A DNA stretch of 64,000 nucleotides from Clostridium sp. (lineage in GTDB: Bacteria > Bacillota > Clostridia > Clostridiales > Clostridiaceae): assembly GCF_018372875.1 (NCBI RefSeq), contig NZ_JAHAIF010000006.1:1-64000 (forward strand). Direction: 5' to 3'. Under the pieces are notes generated by a model. That model searched no databases, was not told the origin of the DNA, and worked only from the letters and a program-made list of their open reading frames with translations. Below, piece after piece: positions 46,151-57,883 of the stretch. A program made the position numbers and the translations under genes. Position 1 is the stretch's first letter. Every line of letters starts with the position of its first letter.

Positions 46151-46181
46151 CATATTATACATCTAAAAGGAGTGAGGGTAA

Positions 46182-48389
46182 TTGTTTGAATTATATGCTG
46201 AAGTTATAATAAATAGTGATGCAATAGAAATTGATAGACCCTTCACTTATAAAGTTAAGGAAGAATTACTTGATATTATAGAGGTAGGACATAGGGTAAA
46301 GGTTCCTTTTGGAGTTAAAAATAAACCTACTGAAGCATTTGTTCTAGGTTTGAAGTGCGAAGGGATAGAAAATGTTAAAAAAATAAAATATATTTCTTCA
46401 ATACTTGATGATATTCCTATTTTAACAAGAGATGATTTAAAGTTAATTGATTTCTTACGAGAAAACTATCTTTGCAAATACATAGATGCAATAAGAACAA
46501 TAATTCCTTCTGGATTGTCAAAAGGAATTAAAAATAAGAAAAAAACAGTAATTGTTTTTAATAAAGAACTAGATGGAAAGTTTAAAGACAAAGATAATTA
46601 TGTGAAAATAGTTAATTTAATAAAAGAAAAGGATGGGGAATTAACTAAAAGTGAAATAATTAATGATTATTCTTTATCGTCATATTCATTAAATAAATTA
46701 ATAGAAAATGGTTATTTATTAACAGAAGACAGAGTTGTATACAGATATAATACTAGAAGTTATATGGAAGAAAGTAAAAATGTTCTAAATGATGAACAAA
46801 GAAGTGCCTTTAATAAGATACTTAATTCGGATAAAAAAGGATTTCTTTTAAAAGGGGTTACAGGCTCAGGAAAAACTGAAGTTTACATGAATTTAGTGGG
46901 TGAAACCTTAAAAGAAGGAAAATCCGCAATAGTTCTTGTTCCAGAAATATCATTAACACCTCAAATGATAGAAAGGTTTAAGGGTAGATTTGGTAAGAAT
47001 GTTGCATTATTTCATAGTAAATTATCTCAAGGTGAAAGGTTTGATGAATGGTATAGAATAAAAAGAGGAGAGGCAAGACTTGTAGTAGGTGCAAGGAGTG
47101 CAATATTCTTACCTTTAGATAATCCAGGAATAATAATTATTGATGAAGAGCATGAAAACACATATAAATCTGAACAAAATCCCAAGTATTCAACTAAAGA
47201 AGTAGCGAAATTTCTTAGTGAAATAAAAGGGTGTAAATATATTTTAGGATCAGCCACTCCATCTATTGAAACATACTATGAGGCTTTAAATGGAAAGTTG
47301 GAGTTAGTAGAAATAAAAAATAGAGTAAGCAATAGACCACTTCCACAAATGGAAATTGTGGATATGAGAGAAGAATTAAAATCTAGAAATTTATCCTTAT
47401 TAAGTAGAAGTCTATATAATGAGATGAAAGATGCTTTAGAAAGGAAAGAACAGATAATTTTATTCCTTAACAGAAGAGGGTTTTCAAGCTTTGTTTCATG
47501 TAGAAGTTGTGGTTATGTTTTTAAATGCCCAGAATGTGATTTATCAATGACTTATCATAAAAATGGATATTTGATATGTCATTATTGCGGTAGAGCACAG
47601 AGGGAACAAAAGGTGTGCCCAGAGTGTGGTAGTAAGTATGTTAAGTTTTTTGGGGCAGGAACTCAAAGAGTGGAAGAAGAGGTAAAAAAGTATTTTCCTA
47701 AAGCTAGAGTAATGAGGATGGATGTTGATACAACAAGAAATAAGGATTCTCATGAAAATATATACAATGCTTTTAAATGTGGAGAAGGAGATATTCTTAT
47801 TGGTACACAAATGATATCAAAGGGGCTAGATTTTAAGAATGTAACATTAGTAGGGGTATTGGCTGCTGATATATCGCTAAATATTCCTGATTATAGGTCT
47901 TCAGAGCGTACTTATCAAATAATAACGCAAGTGGCTGGTCGTGCTGGTAGAGGAGAAAAGAAAGGTAAAGTAGTTATACAAACCTATACTCCAAATAACT
48001 TAAGCCTTCAATATGCCATAGAAAACAATTATAATGATCTCTATAATGAAGAGATAAAGGTTAGAAAAATAATGAATTATCCCCCTTTCAGTACTATCTT
48101 TTTAATAAATGCTATTAGTAAAGATGAAGTAAAATTAAAAGAATTTATGAATAAGGTAGGAGAAAGTTTGAGAAAACTACTAGATAGTAGGGAAGATATT
48201 CAAATATTAGGACCTGTACCATGTATAATAACCAAGTTGAAGGATAACTATAGATGGCAAATCATTATTAAAGGGAACTTAGATAATAAATTAAAGTTAA
48301 AAATAAAAGATATACTTTATGAATTGAATAAGAGTGTATATAATGAAATAAGAATTAGTATGGATATTAATCCAAATAATATGACTTAG
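46182..48389 (+). CDS. priA: Primosomal replication restart helicase PriA
   Basis: A 735-residue 3'-5' DNA helicase that reloads the replisome at stalled forks. An N-terminal DNA-binding domain is followed by Walker A '[11 protein letters not shown]' (about 226), DEEH (about 320), eight zinc-binding cysteines in '[17 protein letters not shown]', 'CHYCGRAQ' and 'CPECGSKY', and helicase motifs '[18 protein letters not shown]' and 'QVAGRAGRG'. It starts with TTG after AAAGGAGTGAGGG. Confidence 0.96.
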   Translation: MFELYAEVIINSDAIEIDRPFTYKVKEELLDIIEVGHRVKVPFGVKNKPTEAFVLGLKCEGIENVKKIKYISSILDDIPILTRDDLKLIDFLRENYLCKYIDAIRTIIPSGLSKGIKNKKKTVIVFNKELDGKFKDKDNYVKIVNLIKEKDGELTKSEIINDYSLSSYSLNKLIENGYLLTEDRVVYRYNTRSYMEESKNVLNDEQRSAFNKILNSDKKGFLLKGVTGSGKTEVYMNLVGETLKEGKSAIVLVPEISLTPQMIERFKGRFGKNVALFHSKLSQGERFDEWYRIKRGEARLVVGARSAIFLPLDNPGIIIIDEEHENTYKSEQNPKYSTKEVAKFLSEIKGCKYILGSATPSIETYYEALNGKLELVEIKNRVSNRPLPQMEIVDMREELKSRNLSLLSRSLYNEMKDALERKEQIILFLNRRGFSSFVSCRSCGYVFKCPECDLSMTYHKNGYLICHYCGRAQREQKVCPECGSKYVKFFGAGTQRVEEEVKKYFPKARVMRMDVDTTRNKDSHENIYNAFKCGEGDILIGTQMISKGLDFKNVTLVGVLAADISLNIPDYRSSERTYQIITQVAGRAGRGEKKGKVVIQTYTPNNLSLQYAIENNYNDLYNEEIKVRKIMNYPPFSTIFLINAISKDEVKLKEFMNKVGESLRKLLDSREDIQILGPVPCIITKLKDNYRWQIIIKGNLDNKLKLKIKDILYELNKSVYNEIRISMDINPNNMT

Positions 48390-48400
48390 GAGGATGGAAA

Positions 48401-48844
48401 ATGGCAATTAGAAATATAAGAACTAAAGGCGATGAAGTTTTAAGAAAGAAGTGTAGAAATGTTGATGTTATAAATGAGCGTACTTTAACATTAATAGAGG
48501 ATATGATAGATACTATGTATGATGCAGATGGAGTTGGTCTTGCTGCACCGCAAGTAGGGATTTTAAAGAGAATTTTCGTAATAGATGTATATGATGATTA
48601 TGGGCCAAGAGTATTTATAAATCCTGAAATACTAGAGGTAGGAGGATGCCAAATAGGTGAAGAAGGATGTTTAAGTGTACCTGGAGTTTCTGAAGAGGTT
48701 GAAAGACCTAACTATGTAAAAGTAAAGGCTTTAAATGAAAAAGGTGAAGAATTTATTTTAGAAGCAGAAGAATTATTAGCAAGAGCAATATGTCACGAAA
48801 ATGATCACTTAAATGGAGTGTTATTTGTAGACCATTTAAAGTAG
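48401..48844 (+). CDS. def: Peptide deformylase
   Basis: A 147-residue metalloenzyme removing the N-formyl group of nascent proteins. The three active-site motifs are '[10 protein letters not shown]', 'EEGCLSVPG' and 'CHENDHLNG' (HExxH-type HENDH). It is followed after 17 bases by fmt, which adds the formyl group to initiator tRNA. The start follows TAGGAGG. Confidence 0.97.
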   Translation: MAIRNIRTKGDEVLRKKCRNVDVINERTLTLIEDMIDTMYDADGVGLAAPQVGILKRIFVIDVYDDYGPRVFINPEILEVGGCQIGEEGCLSVPGVSEEVERPNYVKVKALNEKGEEFILEAEELLARAICHENDHLNGVLFVDHLK

Positions 48845-48861
48845 AAACTGGAGGATAACTT

Positions 48862-49788
48862 ATGAAGATAGTTTTTATGGGAACACCTGATTTTGCTGTT
48901 CCTTCATTAAAGAAGCTAATTGAAAAATATGATGTTTGTGCAGTATTTACACAGCCAGATAGACCAAAAGGAAGAGGTAAAAAAGTAGCTTTTTCACCAG
49001 TTAAGGAAGTTGCATTAGAAAATAATATAGATGTGTATCAACCTATAAAGCTTAAGGATGATAGAGAGATGATAGAAAAATTAAAATCTATTAATCCTGA
49101 CTTTATAATAGTTGTTGCTTTTGGTCAAATATTAACAAAAGAAGTGTTAGATATACCTAAGAATGGATGCATTAACCTACATGGATCTTTATTACCAATG
49201 TATAGAGGTGCTGCACCTATAAATTGGGCAATAATTAAAGGTGAAAAGAAGTCTGGAAATACAACTATGCTTATGGATGTTGGCTTAGATACTGGAGATA
49301 TGCTATTAAAGGATGAAGTAGAAATACCAGAGAATATGACTGCTGGTGAACTATATGATATACTTAAAGATAGAGGAGCAGACCTTTTAGTTAATACTAT
49401 TGAAGGGATTAAAAATAATACTATAATTCCAGAAAAGCAAAGCGATGAAACATTCTATGCAAAAATGCTCAATAAAGAGATAGCAGAGATAAATTGGAAT
49501 GATAGTGCTAAAAATATTCATAATATTATAAGAGGGCTAAATCCGTGGCCAATAGCTTTCACAAACTTTAAGGGTGAAAGAATGAAAATTTATGAAAGTA
49601 ATCCATTAAACGAAGAAAGTAAAGAAGAGCCAGGCACAATTATTAGTGCAACAAAGGAAGGTATGAAGGTTTCTTGTGGAAGTGATGTTTTATTAGTAAA
49701 AAAGATTCAGCTTCCAAATGGAAAGCCTTTAACCATAGAACAATATATAAATGGGCATAAGATTGAGAAAAAAGAAAAATTAGGATAG
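48862..49788 (+). CDS. fmt: Methionyl-tRNA formyltransferase
   Basis: A 308-residue enzyme formylating Met-tRNA(fMet) with 10-formyl-tetrahydrofolate. Motifs are '[16 protein letters not shown]', the catalytic '[22 protein letters not shown]' and '[20 protein letters not shown]'. It is paired with def as usual. Confidence 0.97.
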   Translation: MKIVFMGTPDFAVPSLKKLIEKYDVCAVFTQPDRPKGRGKKVAFSPVKEVALENNIDVYQPIKLKDDREMIEKLKSINPDFIIVVAFGQILTKEVLDIPKNGCINLHGSLLPMYRGAAPINWAIIKGEKKSGNTTMLMDVGLDTGDMLLKDEVEIPENMTAGELYDILKDRGADLLVNTIEGIKNNTIIPEKQSDETFYAKMLNKEIAEINWNDSAKNIHNIIRGLNPWPIAFTNFKGERMKIYESNPLNEESKEEPGTIISATKEGMKVSCGSDVLLVKKIQLPNGKPLTIEQYINGHKIEKKEKLG

Positions 49789-49802
49789 AGGAGTGGTTAA
49801 AG

Positions 49803-50492
49803 ATGCCTTATGGATATTACCTTGACCCTACATTCTTAATATTAATACCAGCAGTTATTTTAAGCTTTATAGCTCAAATGATGGTGAATTCAGCGTTTAA
49901 TAAGTATAAAAGGGTTAGAAGCTTAAATGGATATACTGGTGAACAAGTAGCAAGAATGATGTTAAATGAAGCAGGACTTCAAGGAATTTCAATTGAAAGA
50001 TGCGAAAGAAGCTTAGGAGATCATTATGATCCTAGGAGTGGTGTAATAAGACTATCACCAGAGGTATATAATGGGTCAACTATTGCAGCAGCAGGAATTG
50101 CAGCACATGAAGTAGGTCATGCAATACAATACCAGCAAGAATATAGTCCGCTTATTATAAGAAATGCAATAGTACCAGCAGTGAATTTTAGTAGTTCTTT
50201 TTCATGGGTATTATTTTTTGCAGGTATATTCTTTTCATTTGAACCATTAGTGACAATAGGAATATTCTTATTCTCAGCAACAGTGATTTTTCAACTAATT
50301 ACTTTGCCAGTAGAATTTAATGCATCTAGTAGAGCCCTTGGAATTTTAAACAGTAGAGGAATATTATATGGGGATGAGGTTGATGGTGCAAAAAAGGTAT
50401 TAAGAGCAGCAGCGTTGACTTATGTGGCAGCAGCATTAATGGCAGTATTACAATTAGTACGTTTAATTTTAATAAGTAGAAGAGATGATTAA
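49803..50492 (+). CDS. Membrane zinc metallopeptidase (YugP family)
   Basis: A 229-residue membrane protein of the Zn_peptidase_2 family (PF04298, YugP-like). The zinc motif is 'AAHEVGHAIQYQ' (HExxH), flanked by an N-terminal membrane segment (about 8-28) and further hydrophobic segments around 125-165 and 195-220. 'RSLGDHYDPRSGVIRLSPEVYNG' is typical of the family. Its substrates are not known to me. It is embedded in the translation-linked cluster between fmt and rsmB. Confidence 0.9.
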   Translation: MPYGYYLDPTFLILIPAVILSFIAQMMVNSAFNKYKRVRSLNGYTGEQVARMMLNEAGLQGISIERCERSLGDHYDPRSGVIRLSPEVYNGSTIAAAGIAAHEVGHAIQYQQEYSPLIIRNAIVPAVNFSSSFSWVLFFAGIFFSFEPLVTIGIFLFSATVIFQLITLPVEFNASSRALGILNSRGILYGDEVDGAKKVLRAAALTYVAAALMAVLQLVRLILISRRDD

Positions 50493-50504
50493 AGAGGTAG
50501 CGAT

Positions 50505-51824
50505 ATGAACTGTAGAAAAGTAGCAATAAATATACTAGAAAGAATAATCAATGAAGGAGCGTATTCAAATATAATTTTATCTAATGAATTAAATAATTCT
50601 GATTTATCAGATAAGGATAAGGCATTAGTTACAGAAATCGTATATGGAACTTTAAGAAGATTAAAGACTATAGATACTATAATAGCTTCTTTTGTAAAAG
50701 ATATATCTATAATGGATAAAAAGATATTAAATATTTTAAGAGTGGCAGTATACCAAATGAACTATCTTGATAAGGTTCCTTCATATGCTGCATGTAATGA
50801 AGCAGTAGAAGAAGCAAAAGAGATATCAGATAAAGATTCAAAATTAGTAAATGGTATTTTAAGAAACTTTGTTAAAAAAGAAGGTAAATTTGATATTATA
50901 TTTAGAAATAAAATTGATGAAATAGCCTTTGATTTATCATTTGAACCATGGATGGTTAGAATGTTTATAAAACAATATGGTGAACATGAAGCACTTGAAA
51001 TACTAGAAGGATTAAATAATACTCCAAAGATGACTGTTAGAGTAAATAGCATTAAAGGAGATTATGAAGAGGTATATGAAGAACTTGAGGAAGCTGGATA
51101 TAATATAGAGGAAGGGTGCATTTGTCCTGAAGCTATATCTATAAAAGGTGGAAAGGGAATTGAAAATAACCAGGCTTTTGTGGATGGAAAAATAACAGTG
51201 CAAGATGAAAGTGCAATGCTTATTTCACCTTTACTTGATTTAGAAGAAGGTATGAAGGTGCTAGATTTATGTTGTGCACCAGGAGGTAAGACTACTCATA
51301 TAGGTGAATTATTAAATAATACTGGTGAAGTATTAGGTTTTGATTTGCACGAAAATAAGTTAGAATTAGTTAAAGAAAACTATGAAAGACTTGGAATAAC
51401 AAACATAAAGTTAGCTCAGATGGATGCTACTAAACTTGATGCTAAATTAGTATCTTATGCTGATAGAGTATTACTAGATGTACCTTGCTCAGGTATAGGG
51501 ATAATAAGAAAGAAACCTGAAATAAAATGGACTAAAAAGAGAAAAGACTTAAAGGAAATAGTGGAAGTTCAAAGAGAAATTCTTGAAAATGCTTGGGAAT
51601 ATTTAAAGACAGGTGGAGTTATGGTATATTCAACTTGTACATTAAATAAAGAAGAAAATGAAGAAAATATTAAATGGTTCTTAAGTAAGCACAAAGATGC
51701 AACTATAGAAAAGGTGTTTATAGGTAAGGGAGCAAATCTTTGTTACGACCAAATGGGAACTTTAACAATATTACCAAATGAATATATGGATGGGTTCTTT
51801 GTAGCTAAGATTAAGAAAAACTAG
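50505..51824 (+). CDS. rsmB: 16S rRNA (cytosine-967-C5)-methyltransferase RsmB
   Basis: A 439-residue RNA m5C methyltransferase. The N-terminal NusB-like RNA-binding domain (about 1-140) is followed by the catalytic domain with '[19 protein letters not shown]' for SAM, catalytic cysteines in '[17 protein letters not shown]' and '[13 protein letters not shown]'. The start follows AGAGGTAG. rlmN follows after 8 bases. Confidence 0.95.
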   Translation: MNCRKVAINILERIINEGAYSNIILSNELNNSDLSDKDKALVTEIVYGTLRRLKTIDTIIASFVKDISIMDKKILNILRVAVYQMNYLDKVPSYAACNEAVEEAKEISDKDSKLVNGILRNFVKKEGKFDIIFRNKIDEIAFDLSFEPWMVRMFIKQYGEHEALEILEGLNNTPKMTVRVNSIKGDYEEVYEELEEAGYNIEEGCICPEAISIKGGKGIENNQAFVDGKITVQDESAMLISPLLDLEEGMKVLDLCCAPGGKTTHIGELLNNTGEVLGFDLHENKLELVKENYERLGITNIKLAQMDATKLDAKLVSYADRVLLDVPCSGIGIIRKKPEIKWTKKRKDLKEIVEVQREILENAWEYLKTGGVMVYSTCTLNKEENEENIKWFLSKHKDATIEKVFIGKGANLCYDQMGTLTILPNEYMDGFFVAKIKKN

Positions 51825-51832
51825 GAGAAACT

Positions 51833-52876
51833 ATGGAGAATATATTAGATTATACACAAGAAGAGTTATCAACTTGGATGAAAGAAAATGGAGAAAGTGC
51901 CTTTAGAGCTAAACAAGTTATTTCTTGGATATATAAAGAAGTATGGAATTTTGAAGAAATGAAAAATATTCCGAAGAACTTGAAAGATAAATTAAGCAAT
52001 AACTTTTATTTTGGAATTCCAAAGGTTGAGGAAGAATATATTTCAAAAGTAGATGGTACTAAAAAGTTATTATTAGCTTTTAAGGATGGTAATTTAATAG
52101 AAACAGTAATAATGAAGTATAAACATGGAAATTCAATATGTGTTTCTACACAAGTAGGGTGCAGAATGGGATGTAAATTCTGTGCCTCTACCTTAGGGGG
52201 AAGAATAAGAAATCTTACTGCTGGTGAGATAATTTCGCAAATATTAGTCGCTCAGAAGATTACTGGGGAAAGAATTTCTAATATTGTCTTAATGGGAAGT
52301 GGAGAGCCACTAGATAATTTTGATAATGTAATGAAATTCTTAGAAATAGTAAATGCAGATTATGGCTTGAACATAGGTCAAAGACATATAACTCTTTCTA
52401 CATGTGGAATTGTTCCTAAAATGTATGAATTAGCAGATAAGGAGCTAAGCATAACGCTAGCAATTTCACTGCATGCTTTCAATGATGAAAAAAGAAAAGA
52501 GATTATGCCAATAGCTAATAAATATTCAATAAAAGAAATATTAGAAGCATGTAATTACTACATAGAAAAGACTAAGAGAAGAATAACATTTGAATACTCT
52601 TTAGTAAAAGACGTTAATGATGGAAGCGAAGATGCAAAGGCTTTAGGAAAATTACTAAAAGGAATGTTATGTCATGTAAACTTAATCCCTGTAAATGAAG
52701 TTAAAGAAAATAGTTTTAAAAGGTCTTCAGAAAAGACAATTCAAAACTTTGAAAATATATTAAAAAATACTGGCCTAGAAGTAACTGTTAGAAGAGAAAT
52801 GGGAAGCGATATTAATGCGGCCTGTGGACAATTAAGAAGAAGTTATATAAAAAAGAATGACATTAAGCTAGTATAA
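51833..52876 (+). CDS. rlmN: Dual-specificity 23S rRNA/tRNA adenine C2-methyltransferase RlmN
   Basis: A 347-residue radical SAM enzyme methylating A2503 of 23S rRNA and A37 of tRNAs. The cluster-binding motif is '[11 protein letters not shown]', and the C-terminal catalytic Cys is in 'INAACGQLR'. '[14 protein letters not shown]' and 'STCGIVPKM' are typical. Cfr, the resistance paralogue, shares this fold, but the location in the housekeeping cluster identifies RlmN. Confidence 0.95.
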   Translation: MENILDYTQEELSTWMKENGESAFRAKQVISWIYKEVWNFEEMKNIPKNLKDKLSNNFYFGIPKVEEEYISKVDGTKKLLLAFKDGNLIETVIMKYKHGNSICVSTQVGCRMGCKFCASTLGGRIRNLTAGEIISQILVAQKITGERISNIVLMGSGEPLDNFDNVMKFLEIVNADYGLNIGQRHITLSTCGIVPKMYELADKELSITLAISLHAFNDEKRKEIMPIANKYSIKEILEACNYYIEKTKRRITFEYSLVKDVNDGSEDAKALGKLLKGMLCHVNLIPVNEVKENSFKRSSEKTIQNFENILKNTGLEVTVRREMGSDINAACGQLRRSYIKKNDIKLV

Positions 52877-52895
52877 CTAAAAGGGGGGAGATTGT

Positions 52896-53615
52896 ATGGT
52901 AGGTATATTGAGCGATATAGGTATGGTCAGAAATTTAAATGAAGATTATGCCAAGTATTTAGAATGTAATAATTTTAAAATTTATGTTGTTGCAGATGGA
53001 ATGGGCGGACATAATGCTGGTGAAGTTGCTAGTAAAATGGCAGCAGAAGGAATCATAAGCTATGTTGGAGAGAATTTCAATGAAAATACTAAAGATGTAG
53101 TATTAAAAAATGCAATAGAAAAAGTTAATAAGGATATCTATTTACATTCATTAAAAAATGATTGTTTAAGTGGAATGGGGACAACAATAACTGCTTGTTT
53201 AATTACTCGTGATTGGACTAAAATAGCTAATGTCGGTGATAGTTCTTGTTTTGGTATTACTAACAATGAAATTATAAAGATAACAAAGGATCATTCTTTA
53301 GTGCAAGAGCTAGTTGATTCTGGATCTATTTCTGAAAATGAGGCTGCTAATCATCCAAAAAAGAATATTATAACTAGAGCAATTGGTACAAGTGATAAGG
53401 TAGATGTTGATATATTTGATATAATTAAAAACAATTATAATAAATATATATTGTGTTCTGATGGATTAACTAATGAACTTACTAAAGAAGATATCATCAA
53501 AGTAATTAATGAAGAAAAAGATTTATCATTAGCCTGTGAAAGACTTGTTAATATAGCAAAGTATAAAGGTGGAAGAGATAACATAACAGTTTTGTTGTTT
53601 GGAGGAGAGATGTAA
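52896..53615 (+). CDS. prpC: PP2C-type Ser/Thr protein phosphatase (Stp/PrpC)
   Basis: A 239-residue metal-dependent phosphatase that reverses PrkC phosphorylation. Motifs are 'SDIGMVRNLNEDYAK', 'VVADGMGGHNAGEVAS', 'MGTTITACLI', 'ANVGDSSCF' and 'GGRDNITVLLF', with the Asp residues that bind two metal ions. The start follows AAGGGGGGAG. The kinase gene starts one base after its stop codon. Confidence 0.96.
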   Translation: MVGILSDIGMVRNLNEDYAKYLECNNFKIYVVADGMGGHNAGEVASKMAAEGIISYVGENFNENTKDVVLKNAIEKVNKDIYLHSLKNDCLSGMGTTITACLITRDWTKIANVGDSSCFGITNNEIIKITKDHSLVQELVDSGSISENEAANHPKKNIITRAIGTSDKVDVDIFDIIKNNYNKYILCSDGLTNELTKEDIIKVINEEKDLSLACERLVNIAKYKGGRDNITVLLFGGEM

Positions 53616-53616
53616 G

Positions 53617-55596
53617 ATGATAGGAGAAATTTTAGGTAATAGGTACGAGATAGAAGAAAAAATAGGTGAAGGTGGCATGTCTGTTGTTTATAAAGCTAGA
53701 TGCAATAAGCTTAATAGATATGTAGCTGTAAAAGTACTGAAGAAAGAGATGTCAGATAACGAAGATATAGTAAATAAATTTAAAAGGGAAGCAACTGCTA
53801 TAGCAGCACTTTCAGATAACAATATAGTAAATATTTTAGATGTTGGAAGCCAAGATGATATTAACTATATAGTTATGGAGTATGTTAAGGGCAAAACTTT
53901 AAAAGAGTTGATAAAACAGTTTGGTAAATTAAATTATGAAACTGCAATTACTATAGCTATTCAAATTGCAAAAGCATTAGAATGTGCTCATAAAAACAAT
54001 ATTATTCATAGGGATGTTAAACCACAAAATATTTTAGTTACAGAAGAAGGTTTAATAAAGGTTACTGATTTTGGTATAGCTAAATCAACAAGTTCTGCTA
54101 CTCTTACAAATACAACAACTATAATGGGATCTGCACATTATTTTTCTCCAGAACAAGCTAAAGGAACTTTAGTTGATAATAGAACTGATTTATACTCTCT
54201 AGGAGTTGTATTGTATGAAATGGTTACTGGAAGAGTTCCTTTTGAAGCTGATTCTCCAGTAACAATAGCTTTAAAACATATACAAGAAGAGGTAGTGCCA
54301 CCAAAACAAATTAATTCGAAAATACCAGAAAGTCTTAATAAATTAATTATAAAGGCTATGGAGAAAGATCCAGGTATGAGATATCAAAATGCTAGAGATA
54401 TTATTAATGATCTTCAAAAGATTAAGGAAGATCCTAATGCTGTGATTAATGATGTTGTTGAAAATGAAGAAAATGAACACACAATAATCATGGGTAGTGT
54501 TAATACACCAGATAATACTAAGTCTGTTAATAAAGCTTTAGAAGATGAGTATTATGAAGATGATGAAGATGATGAAGATGATGAGTATTATGATGATGAC
54601 TACTATGATGAAGATGATGACGATGATGAGTATGATGGTAAGAAGAAAAAGAAAAAATCTTATAAAAACTTAATAATAGGTGTGGCTGTAGTTTTAGGAT
54701 TACTTTTATTAGGTGTAGGAGCATTTGCTATATCTGGGGGATTCTCAGGTACTAAAACTGTTAAGGTTCCAGATTTAAAAGGAATGACTCTTGAAGAAGC
54801 TAAAAAAGCAATTGAAGATGCAGGATTAGAGTATGTAGATGCAGGAACTGAAAAGAGTGATGAGGAAGAAGGTACTGTAATTAAATTTGATCCTGAAGCA
54901 GGAAAAGAAGTTGAAAAGGGATCAGAGGTAAGAGTTATAACTAGTGCAGGTGTTACTAAGATAAAAATGCCAAATTTAGTTGAAGAAACTGAAGCAGACG
55001 CAAAAGCTACTTTAGATAAACTAAATTTGAAAAACTATGATATTAAGTATGAGTTTTCAGATGATATAGAAAAAGGTAAAGTAATAAGTACAAATCCTGA
55101 AAAAGATAAAGAAATAACTGAAGATGCAGCAATAACTATAGTTGTAAGTGAAGGAAAGAAAACTACTTATCAACCAATGCCAGATTTAATTGGAAAAGAT
55201 AGAGATGAAGCAATTAGAGAATTAACTAAGTTAAATTTAGATGGAAGTGTAGTTGGAGAAGTTGAAGTTACTGATGAGAAGTTAGTTGGAAAGATAGCAT
55301 GGACATCTCATGCATATGGAACTTCAGTAGCGGAAGGAACTAAGATTCAACTTAAGATTGGTAAATTAAAAGAAGAAAAAGTATTTGTTGATAGCTTTAT
55401 TAAAGTAGGAATGAAGGCATCAGATGCTAAAAAGGCACTAGAGGATGCTGGTTTTACTAAGGTAGTTATTAATGGTGATAGTAATGGTGTTGTAGTAAAA
55501 TGGGATCCTCCAGAGGCGATAACGAAGTCTACAAAGGTTACTATATTTTCTGAAAAAGTTGAAGAACAAGTACCACCAGCTGATCCTAAAGAATAA
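53617..55596 (+). CDS. prkC: PASTA-domain Ser/Thr protein kinase (PrkC/Stk)
   Basis: A 659-residue membrane kinase sensing peptidoglycan fragments or lipid II. The cytoplasmic kinase domain has 'GEGGMSVVYKA' (about 18-28), 'VAVKVLKK', 'HRDVKPQNIL' (about 129) and 'DFGIAKS' (about 150). A very acidic, tyrosine-rich juxtamembrane tract (about 308-345) and a lysine run precede the single membrane helix (about 352-375). Outside lie three clear PASTA repeats and a degenerate fourth up to the end. ATG 53617 is chosen, 7-8 bases after GGAGGAGAG. In enterococci the equivalent kinase phosphorylates IreB, encoded here at 4749. Confidence 0.96.
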   Translation: MIGEILGNRYEIEEKIGEGGMSVVYKARCNKLNRYVAVKVLKKEMSDNEDIVNKFKREATAIAALSDNNIVNILDVGSQDDINYIVMEYVKGKTLKELIKQFGKLNYETAITIAIQIAKALECAHKNNIIHRDVKPQNILVTEEGLIKVTDFGIAKSTSSATLTNTTTIMGSAHYFSPEQAKGTLVDNRTDLYSLGVVLYEMVTGRVPFEADSPVTIALKHIQEEVVPPKQINSKIPESLNKLIIKAMEKDPGMRYQNARDIINDLQKIKEDPNAVINDVVENEENEHTIIMGSVNTPDNTKSVNKALEDEYYEDDEDDEDDEYYDDDYYDEDDDDDEYDGKKKKKKSYKNLIIGVAVVLGLLLLGVGAFAISGGFSGTKTVKVPDLKGMTLEEAKKAIEDAGLEYVDAGTEKSDEEEGTVIKFDPEAGKEVEKGSEVRVITSAGVTKIKMPNLVEETEADAKATLDKLNLKNYDIKYEFSDDIEKGKVISTNPEKDKEITEDAAITIVVSEGKKTTYQPMPDLIGKDRDEAIRELTKLNLDGSVVGEVEVTDEKLVGKIAWTSHAYGTSVAEGTKIQLKIGKLKEEKVFVDSFIKVGMKASDAKKALEDAGFTKVVINGDSNGVVVKWDPPEAITKSTKVTIFSEKVEEQVPPADPKE

Positions 55597-55607
55597 ATAA
55601 GAAATGA

Positions 55608-55646
55608 AGAAGGAGTTTACATTTAATGTGTAGATTCCTTTTTATT
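55608..55646 (+). terminator. Intrinsic terminator after prkC
   Basis: AAGGAGTTTACA (55610-55621) pairs with TGTAGATTCCTT (55629-55640) including two G-U pairs, followed by TTTATTTT. Confidence 0.75.
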
Positions 55647-55728
55647 TTGACTTAATTTCTAAAATTAATTGCAATTATAGATTAAATCTGGTTATTATAT
55701 ATAATAGAAATACAATCATGGAGGAAGT

Positions 55729-56598
55729 ATGGAAGGAAAAATAATTAAAGGTATAGGTGGCTTTTATTATATAAAAACATCTGAAGGAATAATAGAATGT
55801 AAAGCAAGAGGAAAATTTCGTCATAAGGATATGAAACCTATGGTTGGAGATGATGTTACAATTAAAATTGAAAATGGCAAAGGTGTAATAGAAGATATTC
55901 ATGAAAGAAAATCAGAACTTATTAGACCTACAGTTGCAAATGTAACATTGGCTTTTGTTGTATTTGCTATAAAAAATCCAGATTTAAATTTTGACTTATT
56001 AAATAGATTTTTAGTACTATGCGAAAGCAATAATATTGAAGCAATAGTATGTTTAAATAAAATAGATTTAGTAACAAATGAAGAAAGAGAAGAAGTAAAA
56101 AAGAAAATCAATGATATTGGATATGAAGTGCTTTATATAAACGCAAAAAAAGGTGAAGGTATAGAGTTACTTAAAGAAAGAATGAAGGATAATATAACTG
56201 TTTTATGTGGTCCATCAGGTGCAGGAAAGTCTACATTAATAAATACATTAAGTGATAGAGAACACATGGAAACAGGTGTTGTTAGTGAAAAAATAGGTAG
56301 AGGTAGACATACTACAAGACATAGTGAAATTATAGAAGTATCAGGTGGATATATTGTAGATACACCGGGATTCTCTACATTAGATGTAACTTTTATTGAT
56401 AAGGATGATTTAAAATATTGTTTTCCTGAGTTTGAAGAACTTAATAATGGATGCAAGTTTAGAGGATGTTTACACCATAAAGAACCAGGATGTGCAATAA
56501 AGGAAGCTGTTGAAGAAGGTAAAATTAATAAACATAGATATGAATTTTATATAAGAACATTAGAAGAAATACTTGAGGGGAGGAAATATAGATGGTAA
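55729..56598 (+). CDS. rsgA: Small ribosomal subunit biogenesis GTPase RsgA
   Basis: A 289-residue circularly permuted GTPase for late 30S assembly. An N-terminal OB fold is followed by the G4 motif NKID (about 110), then G1 '[12 protein letters not shown]' (about 161-172) and G3 'DTPGFSTL', and a C-terminal zinc site '[16 protein letters not shown]'. The start follows TGGAGG. It overlaps rpe by 7 bases. Confidence 0.97.
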   Translation: MEGKIIKGIGGFYYIKTSEGIIECKARGKFRHKDMKPMVGDDVTIKIENGKGVIEDIHERKSELIRPTVANVTLAFVVFAIKNPDLNFDLLNRFLVLCESNNIEAIVCLNKIDLVTNEEREEVKKKINDIGYEVLYINAKKGEGIELLKERMKDNITVLCGPSGAGKSTLINTLSDREHMETGVVSEKIGRGRHTTRHSEIIEVSGGYIVDTPGFSTLDVTFIDKDDLKYCFPEFEELNNGCKFRGCLHHKEPGCAIKEAVEEGKINKHRYEFYIRTLEEILEGRKYRW

Positions 56599-57242
56599 AA
56601 ATATCACCGTCAATATTATCAGCAGATTTTGCAAAACTAGGAGAGGATGTTAAGAGGGTATCTGAAGCAGGTGCCGACTGGATACATATAGATGTAATGG
56701 ATGGAGCATTTGTTCCAAATATAACAATAGGTGCTCCTGTTGTTAAAGCTCTAAGAGATAAGAGTGATAAGGTTTTTGATGTTCATTTAATGGTTGAAAA
56801 CCCAACTAGATTTATAGATGATTTTGTAGATGCAGGTTCAGATTTAATTACAATTCATTATGAATCAGAGGTACATATAGATAGAGCAATACAATATGTA
56901 AAATCTAAAGGCGTAAAAGTAGGACTAGCATTAAATCCTGGTACACCTGTATGTCTAATAAAGGATTTAATACCACAATTAGATATGGTTTTAATTATGT
57001 CTGTAAATCCAGGTTTTGGAGGTCAAAAGTTTATTGATTATTCTCTTGAAAAGATAAGAGAAGTAAATGAGTTAAAGAAAAAATATAACAATGATTTAAT
57101 GATACAAGTAGATGGTGGTGTAGGAGCTAACAACATAAAGGAAATTGTTGAAGCAGGAGCTACTGTTGTTGTTGCAGGATCAGCAGTATTTAAGGACAAT
57201 AAGATTGAAGAAAACATTAAATTATTAAAGGAAAGTGTTTAA
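56592..57242 (+). CDS. rpe: Ribulose-phosphate 3-epimerase
   Basis: A 216-residue TIM-barrel enzyme of the pentose phosphate pathway. Motifs are '[14 protein letters not shown]', '[16 protein letters not shown]', 'VHLMVENP', '[12 protein letters not shown]' and 'QVDGGV'. It overlaps rsgA at its start and thiN by one base at its end (TAATG), indicating translational coupling. Confidence 0.97.
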   Translation: MVKISPSILSADFAKLGEDVKRVSEAGADWIHIDVMDGAFVPNITIGAPVVKALRDKSDKVFDVHLMVENPTRFIDDFVDAGSDLITIHYESEVHIDRAIQYVKSKGVKVGLALNPGTPVCLIKDLIPQLDMVLIMSVNPGFGGQKFIDYSLEKIREVNELKKKYNNDLMIQVDGGVGANNIKEIVEAGATVVVAGSAVFKDNKIEENIKLLKESV

Positions 57243-57877
57243 TGAGAGCAATTATTGTAAGTGGTGGCACACCTCCATCAGAAAAGTTACTAAAGAGCTA
57301 TATCCAAGAAGGTGATTTAATAATTGGAGTAGATAAGGGATGTAATACATTAGTAGAATATGATATTCATATAGACTTAGCCTTAGGTGACTTTGATTCT
57401 ATAAATAAGGATGTATATGAGGTATTAAATAATAAAAATATTCATATATTAACTTATAATTCAGAAAAAGATTATTCAGACACTCATTTGGGATATATTA
57501 CAGCTATTGAAAATGGGGCAGATAAAATTCTTTTATTTGGAGCAACAGGCACAAGAGTTGATCATATGCTTGGCAACTTAGGACTTTTTATGAATTCAAT
57601 AATTGATAATGTTCATTTAGAAATTATTGATGATAATAATAGAATGTTTGTTGTAAATAAAGAGGCAACTTTTAAAGGAAGTTATGGAGAAACAATTAGT
57701 TTTCATGCTTTAAGCGATGAGGTTAAAAAACTTAATATAATAGGTGGAAAGTATAAATTAAAAGACTATGATATGAAATTATTGGAGCCTAGGGCTATAT
57801 GTAATGAGTTTTTGGATGAAGATATAAGAATTACATTTGAAAGTGGAGTAATTTTAGTTAATTTTCCTAAAGATTAA
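57242..57877 (+). CDS. thiN: Thiamine pyrophosphokinase
   Basis: A 211-residue enzyme making thiamine diphosphate from thiamine. Motifs are 'IIGVDKGCNTLVEYDIHIDLALGDFDSI', 'SEKDYSDTHLGY' and 'LFGATGTRVDHMLGNL' (substrate and metal binding). Gene order rsgA-rpe-thiN is shared with Bacillus. Confidence 0.95.
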   Translation: MRAIIVSGGTPPSEKLLKSYIQEGDLIIGVDKGCNTLVEYDIHIDLALGDFDSINKDVYEVLNNKNIHILTYNSEKDYSDTHLGYITAIENGADKILLFGATGTRVDHMLGNLGLFMNSIIDNVHLEIIDDNNRMFVVNKEATFKGSYGETISFHALSDEVKKLNIIGGKYKLKDYDMKLLEPRAICNEFLDEDIRITFESGVILVNFPKD

Positions 57878-57883
57878 AAAAGT

